Notes: generated by a model from the sequence alone, not told the origin. A stretch of DNA of 64,000 nucleotides from Lysinibacillus_B sp036662795 (GCF_036662795.1 NZ_JBAFWZ010000010.1:62001-126000); one strand, 5' to 3'. Numbered from the stretch's first letter, positions 26,086 to 34,693 are shown. Made by a program: numbers and translations.

Positions 26086-26295
26086 ATGGCTAGAACGAAG
26101 CAACTAGACGGGAAATTAACGAATTTTAATACTAAAGTGACGGCTGACCATAAGCTAACAATGGATGCGATCGTTAAGTTAAACTATGGTAGCGTACGCG
26201 AGATGCTAGAGGATTGGACGCAAAAGTTTTTAGCTGATAACCCAGAAGCGGCTAAAAAGGTAGAGAGTTATCTTCAGCTGACGCAGGGGGGCTAG
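26086..26295 (+). CDS. Small ribbon-helix-helix-like DNA-binding protein
   Basis: A 69-residue protein. A short beta-like 'NFNTKVTADHKLTMDAIVKLNYGSVREMLEDW' segment has the spacing of CopG/Arc-type proteins, a strand followed by two helices. It lies downstream of four 9-bp iterons, which suits a dimeric RHH repressor binding phased repeats. ATG 26086 follows GGGGTGGCG. It is probably cotranscribed with the next small gene. The RHH call is by pattern only. Confidence 0.5.
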   Translation: MARTKQLDGKLTNFNTKVTADHKLTMDAIVKLNYGSVREMLEDWTQKFLADNPEAAKKVESYLQLTQGG

Positions 26296-26299
26296 CGTC

Positions 26300-26503
26300 A
26301 TGGATGTAAAAAAGTACGAGCAGCTGCAAAACGATACCGTGACACGGATAACAAATAAATACGGCGTAACGTGTGAGGCGATAGACGACGTGCTTTCTTT
26401 CGCTGGAAGTCTGGGCCACTATTTAATCGGCTATGATCTGTACCAGGAAGCCTTTCATATATCAGATGGTGAAACCTACACCTTACACGCCATAAGAAGC
26501 TAA
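26300..26503 (+). CDS. Hypothetical small prophage protein
   Basis: A 67-residue acidic protein four bases after the RHH-like gene, with GGGGGGC as ribosome-binding site and a terminator overlapping its stop. No motif recognised. It is the last gene of the prophage. Confidence 0.6.
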   Translation: MDVKKYEQLQNDTVTRITNKYGVTCEAIDDVLSFAGSLGHYLIGYDLYQEAFHISDGETYTLHAIRS

Positions 26504-26529
26504 GAGCTGGAAAACCCCAGCTCTTTTTC
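26503..26529 (+). terminator. Terminator at the right end of the prophage
   Basis: AGAGCTGG pairs perfectly with CCAGCTCT over AAAACC and is followed by T's. It would insulate mrfB and gpsB from phage transcription. Confidence 0.85.
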
Positions 26530-26590
26530 TTTTTTCTAAAAATTAATCGATGTTGAAAATATCGTGTGTTTATACTATGGCTCATTAAAA
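26530..26590. other. Probable right prophage junction (attR zone)
   Basis: The mrfA frame has a stop at 26554-26556 and homology to MrfA becomes convincing from about 26587, so the crossover lies in this short interval. The matching attL is outside the window, therefore the core sequence cannot be given. Confidence 0.55.
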
Positions 26591-27051
26591 TCCGTTTCCA
26601 TTCACATGATAATATCGGTAGCGGTCAAATTCACTTACCTCCAATGGAAATGCATACGAGCGCTACATGGATGAGCTTTGATTTGCCAGAAAACTGGTCT
26701 GAGGAAATGCTGACGGATGCATTAAACGGAGCTGCTTATGCAATGGGAAGCTTTATCCCTCTATTTGTTCAATGCGATCGTAGTGATTTATCCGTTGTGC
26801 CCCAAGTGAAGGCCGTGCATAATGATCGCCCAACTATTTTTATTTATGACAGTTACCCAGGTGGCATTGGATTAAGTGAGCGAGTGTATGATATTTTATT
26901 ATCCTTATTAGAGCGAACTTATGAGCATGTGGAAAACTGTCCATGTCAAAATGGTTGTCCATCCTGCATTGGTGCACAGGATAGTTTGAACGAAGGAAAG
27001 GGTCAAGTGTTAAAGGTATTAGCAATATTAAAAAGTGAAATGATGTGGTGA
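26587..27051 (+). pseudogene. mrfA: 3' fragment of DNA-repair helicase MrfA, interrupted by the prophage
   Basis: The coding sequence resumes at about 'KIRFHSHDNIGSG' and runs to the natural stop. It covers the last ~155 residues: the DUF1998 domain with the zinc-type cysteines in CPCQNGCPSC. In B. subtilis MrfA (YprA), this C-terminal cysteine cluster is needed for mitomycin C repair. Here the helicase body must lie on the far side of the prophage, so the lysogen makes a truncated MrfA. There is no natural start: the only in-frame starts are phage-derived (GTG 26566) or internal. The stop overlaps nothing, and mrfB starts two bases later. Confidence 0.85.
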
Positions 27052-27052
27052 A

Positions 27053-28306
27053 ATGTCGTACGAAAATAAAATATTGCAAATGAAAAAAATGCTAGGGAAA
27101 AAAACACAAGCGAAATCGGACAAGCCTGCATTTCAAAAGCCTGCAAAGCCAACCTATATGGATAATTGGACAAAGGCAGGCCTAACCCCTATTGAAAACG
27201 ACTTCGGTGTGCTTTTTAAAAGAGAGGTTCGATATCCGCTTGATTACCTTCATGGAAACTACCAGCTCGGACAGTTATTCGATGCCATAGCACTTTGGGA
27301 GGAGGCAGGTAATGACCATCCGTATGCTGTAACATTTGAGGACACCCTACTATTTTTTGATACTGAAACGACTGGGCTTAAAGGTGTTGGAACTCATATT
27401 TTTCTCCTCGGTTTTTTAGAAACAGATGAGGAACAATTTATCTTAACGCAATATGTATTAGCTGATCCGTCTAATGAGGCTGCTCTTTTATTTGAATCGA
27501 AGCTATGGCAACGTAGTGCAACAGTCGTTTCATATAATGGAAAAAGCTTTGATTGGCCGCAGCTAGAAACGCGATGGACACTAAATCAGTCGTACATCCC
27601 ACGTCTTCGTGAGCAAAAGCAAATTGATCTACTGCATAGCACAAAAAGATTATGGAAAAATGATTTGGAGCGTATGAAGCTCACGCAGGTAGAGCAAGAG
27701 AAGCTCGGTTTTAGAAGAAATGGTGATATTCCTGGCTTTTTGGCACCCGTTATTTATTTAGATGCAATCAAAAGTGGAATAGCTGATAGCTTAATAAAGG
27801 TATTGCAGCATAATGAATGGGACTTGCTATCGCTCGTGACGCTGTATATTCATTCGACAGAGCTACTCTTTAACCAAAACAAGCAAGATTCAGCTACAAC
27901 GTATACGAATATCGGAAAATGGTATAACGATTTAAAATTTAAAGATGCTGGCAACGAAATATTATCGACCGTTACAGAGCAATTTGAAAAATCGGAAACA
28001 GGTTTAGCCCATTTTTATTTAGCTCATGAACAGAAGCGCGCGGCGCAGTATACTCTTGCAGCCTCATCCTTTGAGCAGTGTATACCTTATACCTCTATCA
28101 AGATTCAAATTCAAGCTTATGAACAGCTAGCTATACTATACGAGCATAGATTGAAAAATTATCAGAGTGCACTTCATTATACAAATGTTGCGATTAAGCT
28201 TGTCGAAACTACAGAAGAGTTAGATGCGAAGCAAAAGCAAAATAAACTGATTAGCTGGAGGAAACGATATAGTAGAATTGTCCTCAAAATAGAAAAAGAA
28301 AGCTAA
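27053..28306 (+). CDS. mrfB: MrfB (YprB): DEDD exonuclease with TPR repeats
   Basis: A 417-residue protein. After a ~90-residue N-terminus, an RNase H-like exonuclease domain begins with 'LLFFDTETTGL' (first catalytic Asp at 103, Glu at 105), continues with 'VSYNGKSFDWPQLETR' and ends near residue 265 in 'HNEWDLLSLVTLY'. TPR-like helices follow to the C-terminus. In B. subtilis MrfA and MrfB work together in a UvrABC-independent pathway excising mitomycin C damage. MrfB here looks intact even though its partner is split, so the pathway may be off in the lysogen. Confidence 0.9.
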   Translation: MSYENKILQMKKMLGKKTQAKSDKPAFQKPAKPTYMDNWTKAGLTPIENDFGVLFKREVRYPLDYLHGNYQLGQLFDAIALWEEAGNDHPYAVTFEDTLLFFDTETTGLKGVGTHIFLLGFLETDEEQFILTQYVLADPSNEAALLFESKLWQRSATVVSYNGKSFDWPQLETRWTLNQSYIPRLREQKQIDLLHSTKRLWKNDLERMKLTQVEQEKLGFRRNGDIPGFLAPVIYLDAIKSGIADSLIKVLQHNEWDLLSLVTLYIHSTELLFNQNKQDSATTYTNIGKWYNDLKFKDAGNEILSTVTEQFEKSETGLAHFYLAHEQKRAAQYTLAASSFEQCIPYTSIKIQIQAYEQLAILYEHRLKNYQSALHYTNVAIKLVETTEELDAKQKQNKLISWRKRYSRIVLKIEKES

Positions 28307-28354
28307 ATGGCGATTTTCTTGTACTTTCATTCACGTATTTGCCTTTACATATGT

Positions 28355-28360
28355 TATAAT
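28355..28360 (+). promoter_or_regulatory. Extended -10 promoter for gpsB
   Basis: TGTTATAAT gives a perfect extended -10 (TG-N-TATAAT) 36 bases before the gpsB start. A good -35 is missing, which extended -10 promoters tolerate. Confidence 0.6.
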
Positions 28361-28396
28361 TAATGTGCTTATGTACCGTAAGGAAGGGCGATGTGT

Positions 28397-28690
28397 ATGA
28401 ATAATAAATTAACATCAAAAGATATTCTAGAAAAAGAATTTAAAAAAAGCATGAAGGGCTATAATATGGATCAAGTTGATCAATTTTTAGACCAAATCAT
28501 GGAAGATTATGACGTTTTCGAACAGATGATTGGAGAGCTTAAAGCAGAGAATGATCGCCTGAAAGCTGAATTATCCAACAGTTCGAGAAAACCTGTGCAG
28601 CCACCAACGAATTCCAATACAAACTTTGATATTTTAAAGCGATTATCCAATTTAGAGAAACATGTATTTGGAAGTAAACTTTATGAATAA
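28397..28690 (+). CDS. gpsB: Cell-division protein GpsB
   Basis: A 97-residue DivIVA-like coiled coil. The N-terminal 'LTSKDILEKEFKKSMKGYNMDQVDQFLDQIMEDYD' is the lipid- and PBP-binding domain, a coil follows to about residue 60, then a Pro/Asn/Thr linker and a short C-terminal helix ('FDILKRLSNLEKHVFG'). GpsB coordinates PBP1 between septum and side wall. The second of two ATGs (28397) is preferred since AGGAAGGG is too close to the first. Position before rnpB matches B. subtilis. Confidence 0.95.
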   Translation: MNNKLTSKDILEKEFKKSMKGYNMDQVDQFLDQIMEDYDVFEQMIGELKAENDRLKAELSNSSRKPVQPPTNSNTNFDILKRLSNLEKHVFGSKLYE

Positions 28691-28744
28691 TCGTTAGTAC
28701 TGCTATATTGTCATTATATTTTTTTTGCAGTATAATAGGCTATA

Positions 28745-29149
28745 CATCATGAAAATTCGAGTAATCGCTGCAGCTCGTTAGAAGTTGTAGAGGAAAGTCC
28801 ATGCTCACACGGCTCTGAGATGACCGTAGTGTTCGTGCTTACTGAAAAAATAAGGTAAGGCAAGCGAGTAGCTTGACGGCGGAAGGAATACCTAAGTCTT
28901 CGGATATGGTAAACACTTCCCTAAGGTGCCACAGTGACGTAGCTTGCTTGGAAACAAGTAAGGTGGAACGAGGTAAACCCCACGAGTGAGAAACCCAAAT
29001 TATGGTAGGGGCACTCTCCAAAAGGAAATGAACAGATGGAGGGACGGAAGATATTCTTTCGTAGATAGATGATTACTACCTGGATGTACGAGGCGAAAGC
29101 TGTTTGAGTACTCAGGAACAAAACATGGCTTATTGAATTTTATTGATGC
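28745..29149 (+). ncRNA. rnpB: RNase P RNA, bacterial type B
   Basis: The core 'GAGGAAAGTCCATGCTC' near 28790-28806, 'GAGATGACCGTAGTGTTCGTG' shortly after and 'GAAACCCAAATT' and 'GGAACAAAACATGGCTTA' near the 3' end are the conserved RNase P regions; the overall pattern is the Bacillus (type B) form. The ends pair as P1: CATCA and AAATTC at 28745-28758 with GAATTT and TTGATG at 29135-29149. It matures the 5' ends of tRNA. Start and end are given by P1 and may be off by a few bases. Confidence 0.95.
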
Positions 29150-29162
29150 TTTTTTACGAATA

Positions 29163-29196
29163 AAAAGGCTCTCCATATATTTGGAGAGCCTTTCTT
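29163..29196 (+). terminator. Terminator after rnpB
   Basis: AAAGGCTCTCC pairs perfectly with GGAGAGCCTTT over an A/T loop, followed by CTTTT. Confidence 0.85.
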
Positions 29197-29217
29197 TTAG
29201 AGATAAGGGTGAGAATA

Positions 29218-30963
29218 ATGAGTGGTATCTTCACTTTAGACGATAAAAAAATGAGTTTACTATCCCGCTATCCAGAAAATTTAATCCAAAAAATCTTTGA
29301 AAACGTATCAGAAGGTATCATGATTACGAATAGAGATAAGAAGATTATTGGCGTAAATCCTGCTTTTGAATTTGTAACAGGCTATAAAAGTGAAGAAGTA
29401 ATAGGGATGAATCCGTCTGTATTACAATCTGGAATCCATGAACTGTCATTTTATTTAGAGATGTGGAAAACAATTTATGAAACTGGAATTTGGCAAGGAG
29501 AAATTTGGAACCGCCGAAAAACAGGGGATGTCTACCCGGAATGGTTAACAATCGTCTCGGTAAAGGACGACGATGGCAATGTTACAAATTATTGTGGGAT
29601 TTTTTCGGATTTGTCAGAAAGAAAAATCGTCGAAAATGAATTAGAAAGAAGAGCATTAACGGATTCTTTAACAGATGTTTGTAATCGCTTTGCATTTTTA
29701 GAGCGAATGAATACGTTACTAGAATCTAGCAATGCCGTATCTCGTGGTGTTCAACATGCTGTTTTCTTCTTAGATTTAGATCGTTTTAAACAAGTAAATG
29801 ATACGCTCGGTCACACAATTGGCGATTTACTATTAATAGAAATCGCTAGACGTATTCAAGCTCTGCTTAAAAATAAAGATATTTTGGCACGCTATGGTGG
29901 AGACGAATTTGTTATAACATTAACGAATATTGTTCATCCTCGTGAGGCAGCTAAATTTGCAGAGGAATTAGTTCGCGCAATTGAAGAACCTGTAGTTATC
30001 CATGATCAGGAAATTTTTGTTTCAACTAGTTTAGGTATTAGTATTTTTCCAGATGATGGTACAACAACTGAAGAACTGGTTAATCGTGCTGATAAGGCAA
30101 TGTCGTATTCAAAGAAGAATGGCCGAAACGGTTATGCTTTTTATTTTGATGATTTAAAAACGGATTCGAAGCGAGTGCTGTTACTCGATTCAGAGCTACG
30201 GAAAGCAATTGAAAATCAAGATTTTCAATTACACTTCCAGCCTAAAATCTGCATGAAGACGGGGAAAGTGTCTGGTGTAGAGGCACTTATACGCTGGCAA
30301 AATGAAAAATTGGGCTTTGTTTCCCCTGCGGAATTTATTCCCTATGCGGAAGAAACAGGTTTAATTATTCCATTAAGTGAAATCATATTTGAGAAGGCGT
30401 GTGAAGGATATAAGCAGCTAGTAGCGGCTGGATTTCCTAAGGTCCCAATCGCTATAAACGTATCAAGTATTCACTTTCAGCAGCAGAATTTTTTGGAATC
30501 CATTCAGCTTATATTAGAAAAAAATAATACATCAGCTCAAAATTTCGAGATTGAAATGACGGAGCGCACAGTTATGAATAGTGCATCCGAAACAGTAAGC
30601 AAGCTAGTTAAATTAAAACAGCTTGGGTTTAAGTTATCAATTGACGATTTTGGGACAGGCTATTCGTCACTGAGTTATTTAGTAAGATTCCCTCTTGATG
30701 TGTTAAAAATTGATCGAAGCTTTATTCAGCAAATTTGCTCACTTGATGATAAGCAAGCAATTGTTGATGCAATTATTCAAATGTCACATAGACTAAAAAT
30801 GAAAGTTGTGGCTGAGGGTGTCGAAACCTCTCATCAAGAGGCTATACTACGTGAAATGGGATGCGATTATATTCAAGGCTTTTATTACAGCAAACCATTA
30901 CCAATGCATGAATTACTCGATTTTTTACAATTTTGGGAAGTCGAACATCAAGGAAGGTTTTAA
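29218..30963 (+). CDS. PAS-GGDEF-EAL cyclic-di-GMP signalling protein
   Basis: A 581-residue cytosolic protein. A PAS sensor covers residues about 22-140 ('FENVSEGIMITNRDKKIIGVNPAFEFVTGY'). The diguanylate cyclase domain carries an intact GGDEF at 227-231. The phosphodiesterase domain carries EAL at 355-357 and the downstream 'DDFGTGYSSL' loop. Both catalytic signatures are intact, so either or both activities are possible, with PAS deciding which. No membrane segment. It stands between rnpB and rlmL where B. subtilis has no such gene. ATG 29218 is preferred (AAGGGTGAG upstream). Confidence 0.93.
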   Translation: MSGIFTLDDKKMSLLSRYPENLIQKIFENVSEGIMITNRDKKIIGVNPAFEFVTGYKSEEVIGMNPSVLQSGIHELSFYLEMWKTIYETGIWQGEIWNRRKTGDVYPEWLTIVSVKDDDGNVTNYCGIFSDLSERKIVENELERRALTDSLTDVCNRFAFLERMNTLLESSNAVSRGVQHAVFFLDLDRFKQVNDTLGHTIGDLLLIEIARRIQALLKNKDILARYGGDEFVITLTNIVHPREAAKFAEELVRAIEEPVVIHDQEIFVSTSLGISIFPDDGTTTEELVNRADKAMSYSKKNGRNGYAFYFDDLKTDSKRVLLLDSELRKAIENQDFQLHFQPKICMKTGKVSGVEALIRWQNEKLGFVSPAEFIPYAEETGLIIPLSEIIFEKACEGYKQLVAAGFPKVPIAINVSSIHFQQQNFLESIQLILEKNNTSAQNFEIEMTERTVMNSASETVSKLVKLKQLGFKLSIDDFGTGYSSLSYLVRFPLDVLKIDRSFIQQICSLDDKQAIVDAIIQMSHRLKMKVVAEGVETSHQEAILREMGCDYIQGFYYSKPLPMHELLDFLQFWEVEHQGRF

Positions 30964-30966
30964 AAT

Positions 30967-32106
30967 ATGACAAAATATCAATTAGTAGCAACGGCAGCGA
31001 TGGGCTTAGAGTCAATCGTAGCAGAAGAAGTACAAGCGTTAGGCTACGAAACGCGTGTCGATAATGGCAAAGTATACTTTGAAGGTGATGAAACGGCCAT
31101 TGCTCGATGCAATCTATGGCTTCGTGTAGCGGATCGCGTGAAAATTGTTGTAGCTGAGTTCCCTGCACATACATTTGATCAGCTGTTTGAAAATACAAAG
31201 GCGATTCAGTGGGAGCGTTATTTATCGGTTGACGCTGCATTCCCGGTGTCGGGTAAATCTGTTAAATCGAAGCTCTTTAGTGTACCGGACTGTCAAGCCA
31301 TTGTGAAAAAGGCAATTGTAGAGCGTATGAAGTTTCATTATAAACGACTCGGATTTTTAGATGAATCCGGTGCAACTTTTAAAATTGAAGTATCAATTTT
31401 GAAGGATGTGGCTACGTTAACAATTGATACATCTGGTGCTGGTTTACATAAGCGCGGGTATCGTCAAGTACAAGGGGAAGCTCCGTTAAAAGAAACGCTT
31501 GCAGCAGCACTTGTGAAAATTTCGAAATGGAATCCGAATCGTCCATTTGTTGACCCGTTTTGTGGCTCTGGTACAATTCCATTAGAGGCAGCAATGATTG
31601 GACAAAATATAGCACCAGGCTATAACCGAGAATTCATCTCAGAAGAATGGAACTGGATGAAGGCGAAAATTTGGGACGAGGTTAGAGACGAAGCGGATTC
31701 TTTAGCGAATTATGAGCAGCCCTTGCAAATTATCGGCTCTGATATTGACCATCGTATGGTTAGTATCGCGCAAGAGAATGCGTTAGAGGCAGGCTTTGGC
31801 GATATTATTACATTTAAACAAATGCAAGCAACTGATTTTACTACAAAGCTAATGGATGGTGTGATGATTTCAAATCCACCATATGGTGAACGTATCGGTG
31901 AAAAAGAAGTGATTGAACGTGTTGTACGGGATCTTGGACAAGTAATGAATAATTATCCAACATGGTCAGTGTATATGCTTTCTTCGATGGAAAACTTTGA
32001 GGAATTATACGGTAGTAGAGCTACGAAAAAACGAAAGTTATTTAACGGCTTTATTCGTACAGACCTTTATCAGTACTGGGGTCAAAAATCAAAGCGCGAA
32101 GATTAA
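30967..32106 (+). CDS. rlmL: 23S rRNA guanine-N2 methyltransferase (RlmL/YpsC-type)
   Basis: A 379-residue protein with an N-terminal ferredoxin-like/THUMP part (residues 1-155) and a Rossmann methyltransferase. The SAM-binding 'FVDPFCGSGTIPLEAAMIG' and the base-flipping NPPY at 303-306 ('NPPYGERIG') are present. The family makes m2G in domain V of 23S rRNA. Order rnpB - rlmL(ypsC) - ypvA is that of B. subtilis. It starts three bases after the GGDEF gene, so it may be cotranscribed with it here. Confidence 0.92.
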   Translation: MTKYQLVATAAMGLESIVAEEVQALGYETRVDNGKVYFEGDETAIARCNLWLRVADRVKIVVAEFPAHTFDQLFENTKAIQWERYLSVDAAFPVSGKSVKSKLFSVPDCQAIVKKAIVERMKFHYKRLGFLDESGATFKIEVSILKDVATLTIDTSGAGLHKRGYRQVQGEAPLKETLAAALVKISKWNPNRPFVDPFCGSGTIPLEAAMIGQNIAPGYNREFISEEWNWMKAKIWDEVRDEADSLANYEQPLQIIGSDIDHRMVSIAQENALEAGFGDIITFKQMQATDFTTKLMDGVMISNPPYGERIGEKEVIERVVRDLGQVMNNYPTWSVYMLSSMENFEELYGSRATKKRKLFNGFIRTDLYQYWGQKSKRED

Positions 32107-32160
32107 TGGTACTTTTTTAGTAGATGGAATCGTATACTAATGGTAAGTATCTGCATATGA

Positions 32161-32247
32161 AAAAATACCATCTCATTCTTTTTAGGCTGAGATGTATTTT
32201 TCGAAACGGAAGGGGAAATTACTCCTTCCGTTTCGTCATCTAATAGA
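32161..32247 (+). promoter_or_regulatory. Tandem hairpins between rlmL and ypvA
   Basis: A first A/T-flanked hairpin (ATCTCA / TGAGAT) with a T-run looks like the rlmL terminator. Directly after it CGAAACGGAAGG (32202-32213) pairs perfectly with CCTTCCGTTTCG (32224-32235) without a T-run, and a small CATCT/AGATG palindrome follows. The second hairpin may be an operator or an RNA element for ypvA. Confidence 0.55.
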
Positions 32248-32277
32248 TGAATGGATAAATGAGGGAGAAATATTTTT

Positions 32278-34179
32278 ATGAGACAATCTTTACCGTTTGA
32301 GTTGTCAAAGGATAGCTCATTTTACGACTCGCTTGGAAATTGGCTTGGCGATGTATTATATGATGAATTACCAGAAAAGGGCTTTGAATGTCGGGACGAA
32401 CAAATTTTCATGGCTTATCAAATTGAGCAAGCTCTGAAAGAAAAAAATGTTCTATTTGCAGAAGCTGGTGTTGGTACAGGCAAAACAATTGCCTATTTAT
32501 TGCCTGCAATTTCCTATGCACGTTATACAGGAAGACCGGCGTTAATTGCTTGTGCTGATGAAACATTAATCGATCAGCTTGTAAAAGAAGGTGGGGATGT
32601 ACATAAGCTACGCGACCATCTAGGACTTAGCATTGATGTTCGACTAGCAAAATCTCGTGATCAATACTTATGCATAAAACGATTTGAGGAAGCAGAAAAA
32701 ACAGTTACTGAGGAATGGATTGATGATATTGCCTTTTCTATTCCTGATGGTGTATATGCACAAGGCTCAATGATTGCCATACAGCCATACGGCGATCGTT
32801 CAGATTATGGGGCAGTAGGCGATGAGGATTGGCAAAAGGTAAATTATAATTCCATTATGCAATGTGCTGTATGCGACGTACGTAATCGATGTGGGCAAAC
32901 TCTACACCGAGCACATTATCGCCAGTCCACGGATTTAATCATTTGCTCGCAGGATTTTTTAATGGAGCATTTAGCAACGAAGGAATCTCGTGAGCGTGAG
33001 GGGCAACTTCCTCTGCTACCAGAAGTATCAATGATCGTACTGGATGAAGGACATTTACTTGAGTATGCTGCACAAAAGGCGATGACGTATAAAGTGCAGG
33101 CATCAACAATTGTTCAATTACTAGAACGCCTTATGGTTGATGGTGTAAGAGAGCGAACGTTATATGCAATGGAAAAATTACAGGATGACCATGAAATGTT
33201 TTTCGATCAACTGCGAGAAGATTTAGTGCCATCAGAAGAAGACAGAAAACGAATTAATAAATCACCTCGTCTTGTTCAATTAGGGAAACAGGTTATTGCT
33301 GATGTCGAACAGCTGCTAGAGGAATTTGTATTTGAATCTGAACTGTATATGATTCCTGAATATGATCTAAACATGGCTGAGGAGTTTTTAGAGCATTATA
33401 TGGCCTCTATCCGTATTTTCGTTGCACAAGGTGATGCAGTTGATTGGCTTGAGGATACAGATGGTGAGGAAACTCTAGTTATTATGCCTCGTTTGATTAC
33501 GGAAGTGTTAGAAGAAAAATTATTCACGAAAAAAATGCCGATCGTATTTTCTTCTGCAACACTTTCAGTTAATAAGGATTTCTCGTATATTGCGTATAGC
33601 CTTGGCATTAAAAAATATCAATCGTTCAGTGTACCTTCACCATTCGATTATGAAGATGTGATGAAGGTGTATATTCACGAGCTGGATCAACAAGAAAAAG
33701 TGGCAAAAGTAGAAGAGCTACTAAATGATGGTGAAAAAACACTCATTTTATTTAAATCTAAGCAGGCAATGGAAACATTTAAATCACAGCTTCCGATGAT
33801 GACGAGATTAAAGGTTGGCTTTGAAGGTGACCGAGAGCTATCTGCCATCGTCCGTGATTTCCAACAAGGTACGATACAAACGCTTTGCTCCTATCATCTA
33901 TGGGAAGGATTAGATTTACCAGAAGAGGCGCTCACTCGTGTCATTATTTTTGATTTACCATTCCCACCACATGATCCATTATTTGATGCGAAGCGTGCTT
34001 TCGCTGAGGATGCATTTGAAGAGGTAGAGATGCCATTTATGCAGCTTCGACTTCAGCAAGGAATCGGTCGTTTAATTCGTACATCAAATGATTACGGTGA
34101 TATCCATATACTATTAAACGAAGATGAAGCAAAAGTAAAATCAGAGTTCCGAGCAATATTACCAGTTGAACCAAAATAA
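32278..34179 (+). CDS. ypvA: ATP-dependent helicase of the DinG/XPD family (YpvA)
   Basis: A 633-residue SF2 helicase. Walker A 'EAGVGTGKT' at residues 62-70, DEGH box at 256-259, and helicase motifs V/VI in the C-terminal part ('LWEGLDLPEEALTRVIIFDLPFP' and 'QGIGRLIRTSNDYGDI'). Four cysteines between motifs I and II ('LCIKRF', 'CAVCDVRNRC') would hold a 4Fe-4S cluster. It probably unwinds recombination or R-loop structures, 5' to 3'. Its neighbours match ypvA in B. subtilis. The gene has its own spacing and likely its own promoter. Confidence 0.9.
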   Translation: MRQSLPFELSKDSSFYDSLGNWLGDVLYDELPEKGFECRDEQIFMAYQIEQALKEKNVLFAEAGVGTGKTIAYLLPAISYARYTGRPALIACADETLIDQLVKEGGDVHKLRDHLGLSIDVRLAKSRDQYLCIKRFEEAEKTVTEEWIDDIAFSIPDGVYAQGSMIAIQPYGDRSDYGAVGDEDWQKVNYNSIMQCAVCDVRNRCGQTLHRAHYRQSTDLIICSQDFLMEHLATKESREREGQLPLLPEVSMIVLDEGHLLEYAAQKAMTYKVQASTIVQLLERLMVDGVRERTLYAMEKLQDDHEMFFDQLREDLVPSEEDRKRINKSPRLVQLGKQVIADVEQLLEEFVFESELYMIPEYDLNMAEEFLEHYMASIRIFVAQGDAVDWLEDTDGEETLVIMPRLITEVLEEKLFTKKMPIVFSSATLSVNKDFSYIAYSLGIKKYQSFSVPSPFDYEDVMKVYIHELDQQEKVAKVEELLNDGEKTLILFKSKQAMETFKSQLPMMTRLKVGFEGDRELSAIVRDFQQGTIQTLCSYHLWEGLDLPEEALTRVIIFDLPFPPHDPLFDAKRAFAEDAFEEVEMPFMQLRLQQGIGRLIRTSNDYGDIHILLNEDEAKVKSEFRAILPVEPK

Positions 34180-34187
34180 TAATGACG

Positions 34188-34217
34188 ACCATCTTAGAAA
34201 ATTCTAAGGTGGTTTTC
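34188..34217 (+). terminator. Terminator after ypvA
   Basis: ACCATCTTAGAA pairs with TTCTAAGGTGGT (one T-G pair) on a two-base loop and ends in TTTT. Confidence 0.8.
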
Positions 34218-34297
34218 GTTATGGGAAAAATTCAAATGGTAACCTTTTCTGTTTGTAGGTAAAATAAAGGAAATGGTTGATAGAAGGGAAGTACAAA

Positions 34298-34693
34298 ATG
34301 ACAAACCAATCACAATATTTATTTGAGTTTAAAATTGAGGTTGAAGAGAAAGGAAATCAATCGCATTTCAAGGTATCCTATGTTGGTGAGCAAAGGTTAT
34401 TAAAGAAGATGATTGAACTAGCGAAAAATGAAGGAGCTCAAATCGTATACAAAGAAGCATCAGCTTTTAAGAAATTTTTATATCGCCAGCCTTATCAATT
34501 TGCAATTGCGGATCGATTAGCAAATAAAAGTGGCTATCCTCATTGGTCGTTAGATGGTATTTTAACAGGTAAAAATATAATCATATTAGAAAATAATAAG
34601 GTGGGAAAAGGTACACCAAAATCATTGGTAGAAGAGCTTAGTGCTTATGCTGGCCAAGTCGCTTCAAGACAAGGGAATCTATTTAAATCATAA
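34298..34693 (+). CDS. Conserved-looking hypothetical protein
   Basis: A 131-residue soluble, basic protein, with an alpha/beta pattern: an N-terminal strand pair ('YLFEFKIEVEEKG', 'HFKVSYVGEQ'), a helix and 'FLYRQPYQFAIADRLANKSGYPHWSL'. ATG 34298 with GAAGGGAAG is chosen. I do not recognise the family. It is monocistronic, between the ypvA terminator and a T-box leader. Codon use is like the host, so it is not obviously acquired. Confidence 0.6.
   Translation: MTNQSQYLFEFKIEVEEKGNQSHFKVSYVGEQRLLKKMIELAKNEGAQIVYKEASAFKKFLYRQPYQFAIADRLANKSGYPHWSLDGILTGKNIIILENNKVGKGTPKSLVEELSAYAGQVASRQGNLFKS

Larger units (their letters stand above)
1..26560 (+). mobile_element. Prophage, late-gene half (contractile-tailed, PBSX/SPP1-like modules)
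   Basis: A continuous + strand block runs in classical late order: regulator, terminases, portal, head morphogenesis, scaffold, capsid, connectors, sheath, tube, chaperone, tape measure, baseplate, fibres, holin, endolysin. A tail sheath at 11,777 marks it as a myovirus. Ribosome-binding sites are of an unusual GGGGG type and codon choice is richer in GC than in the flanking host genes. The right edge lies between the terminator at 26,503 and the resumption of mrfA coding at about 26,587. The left end, integrase, repressor and replication genes are not in the window, so full size and viability cannot be judged. Every structural gene visible is open, so the late half at least looks intact. Confidence 0.95.

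Noticed and set aside
1..26560. Deletion-decayed or defective prophage (PBSX-like killer particle)
   Set aside because: Head, tail, baseplate and lysis genes in view are all open and normal in length. The left half is unseen, so defectiveness cannot be claimed.
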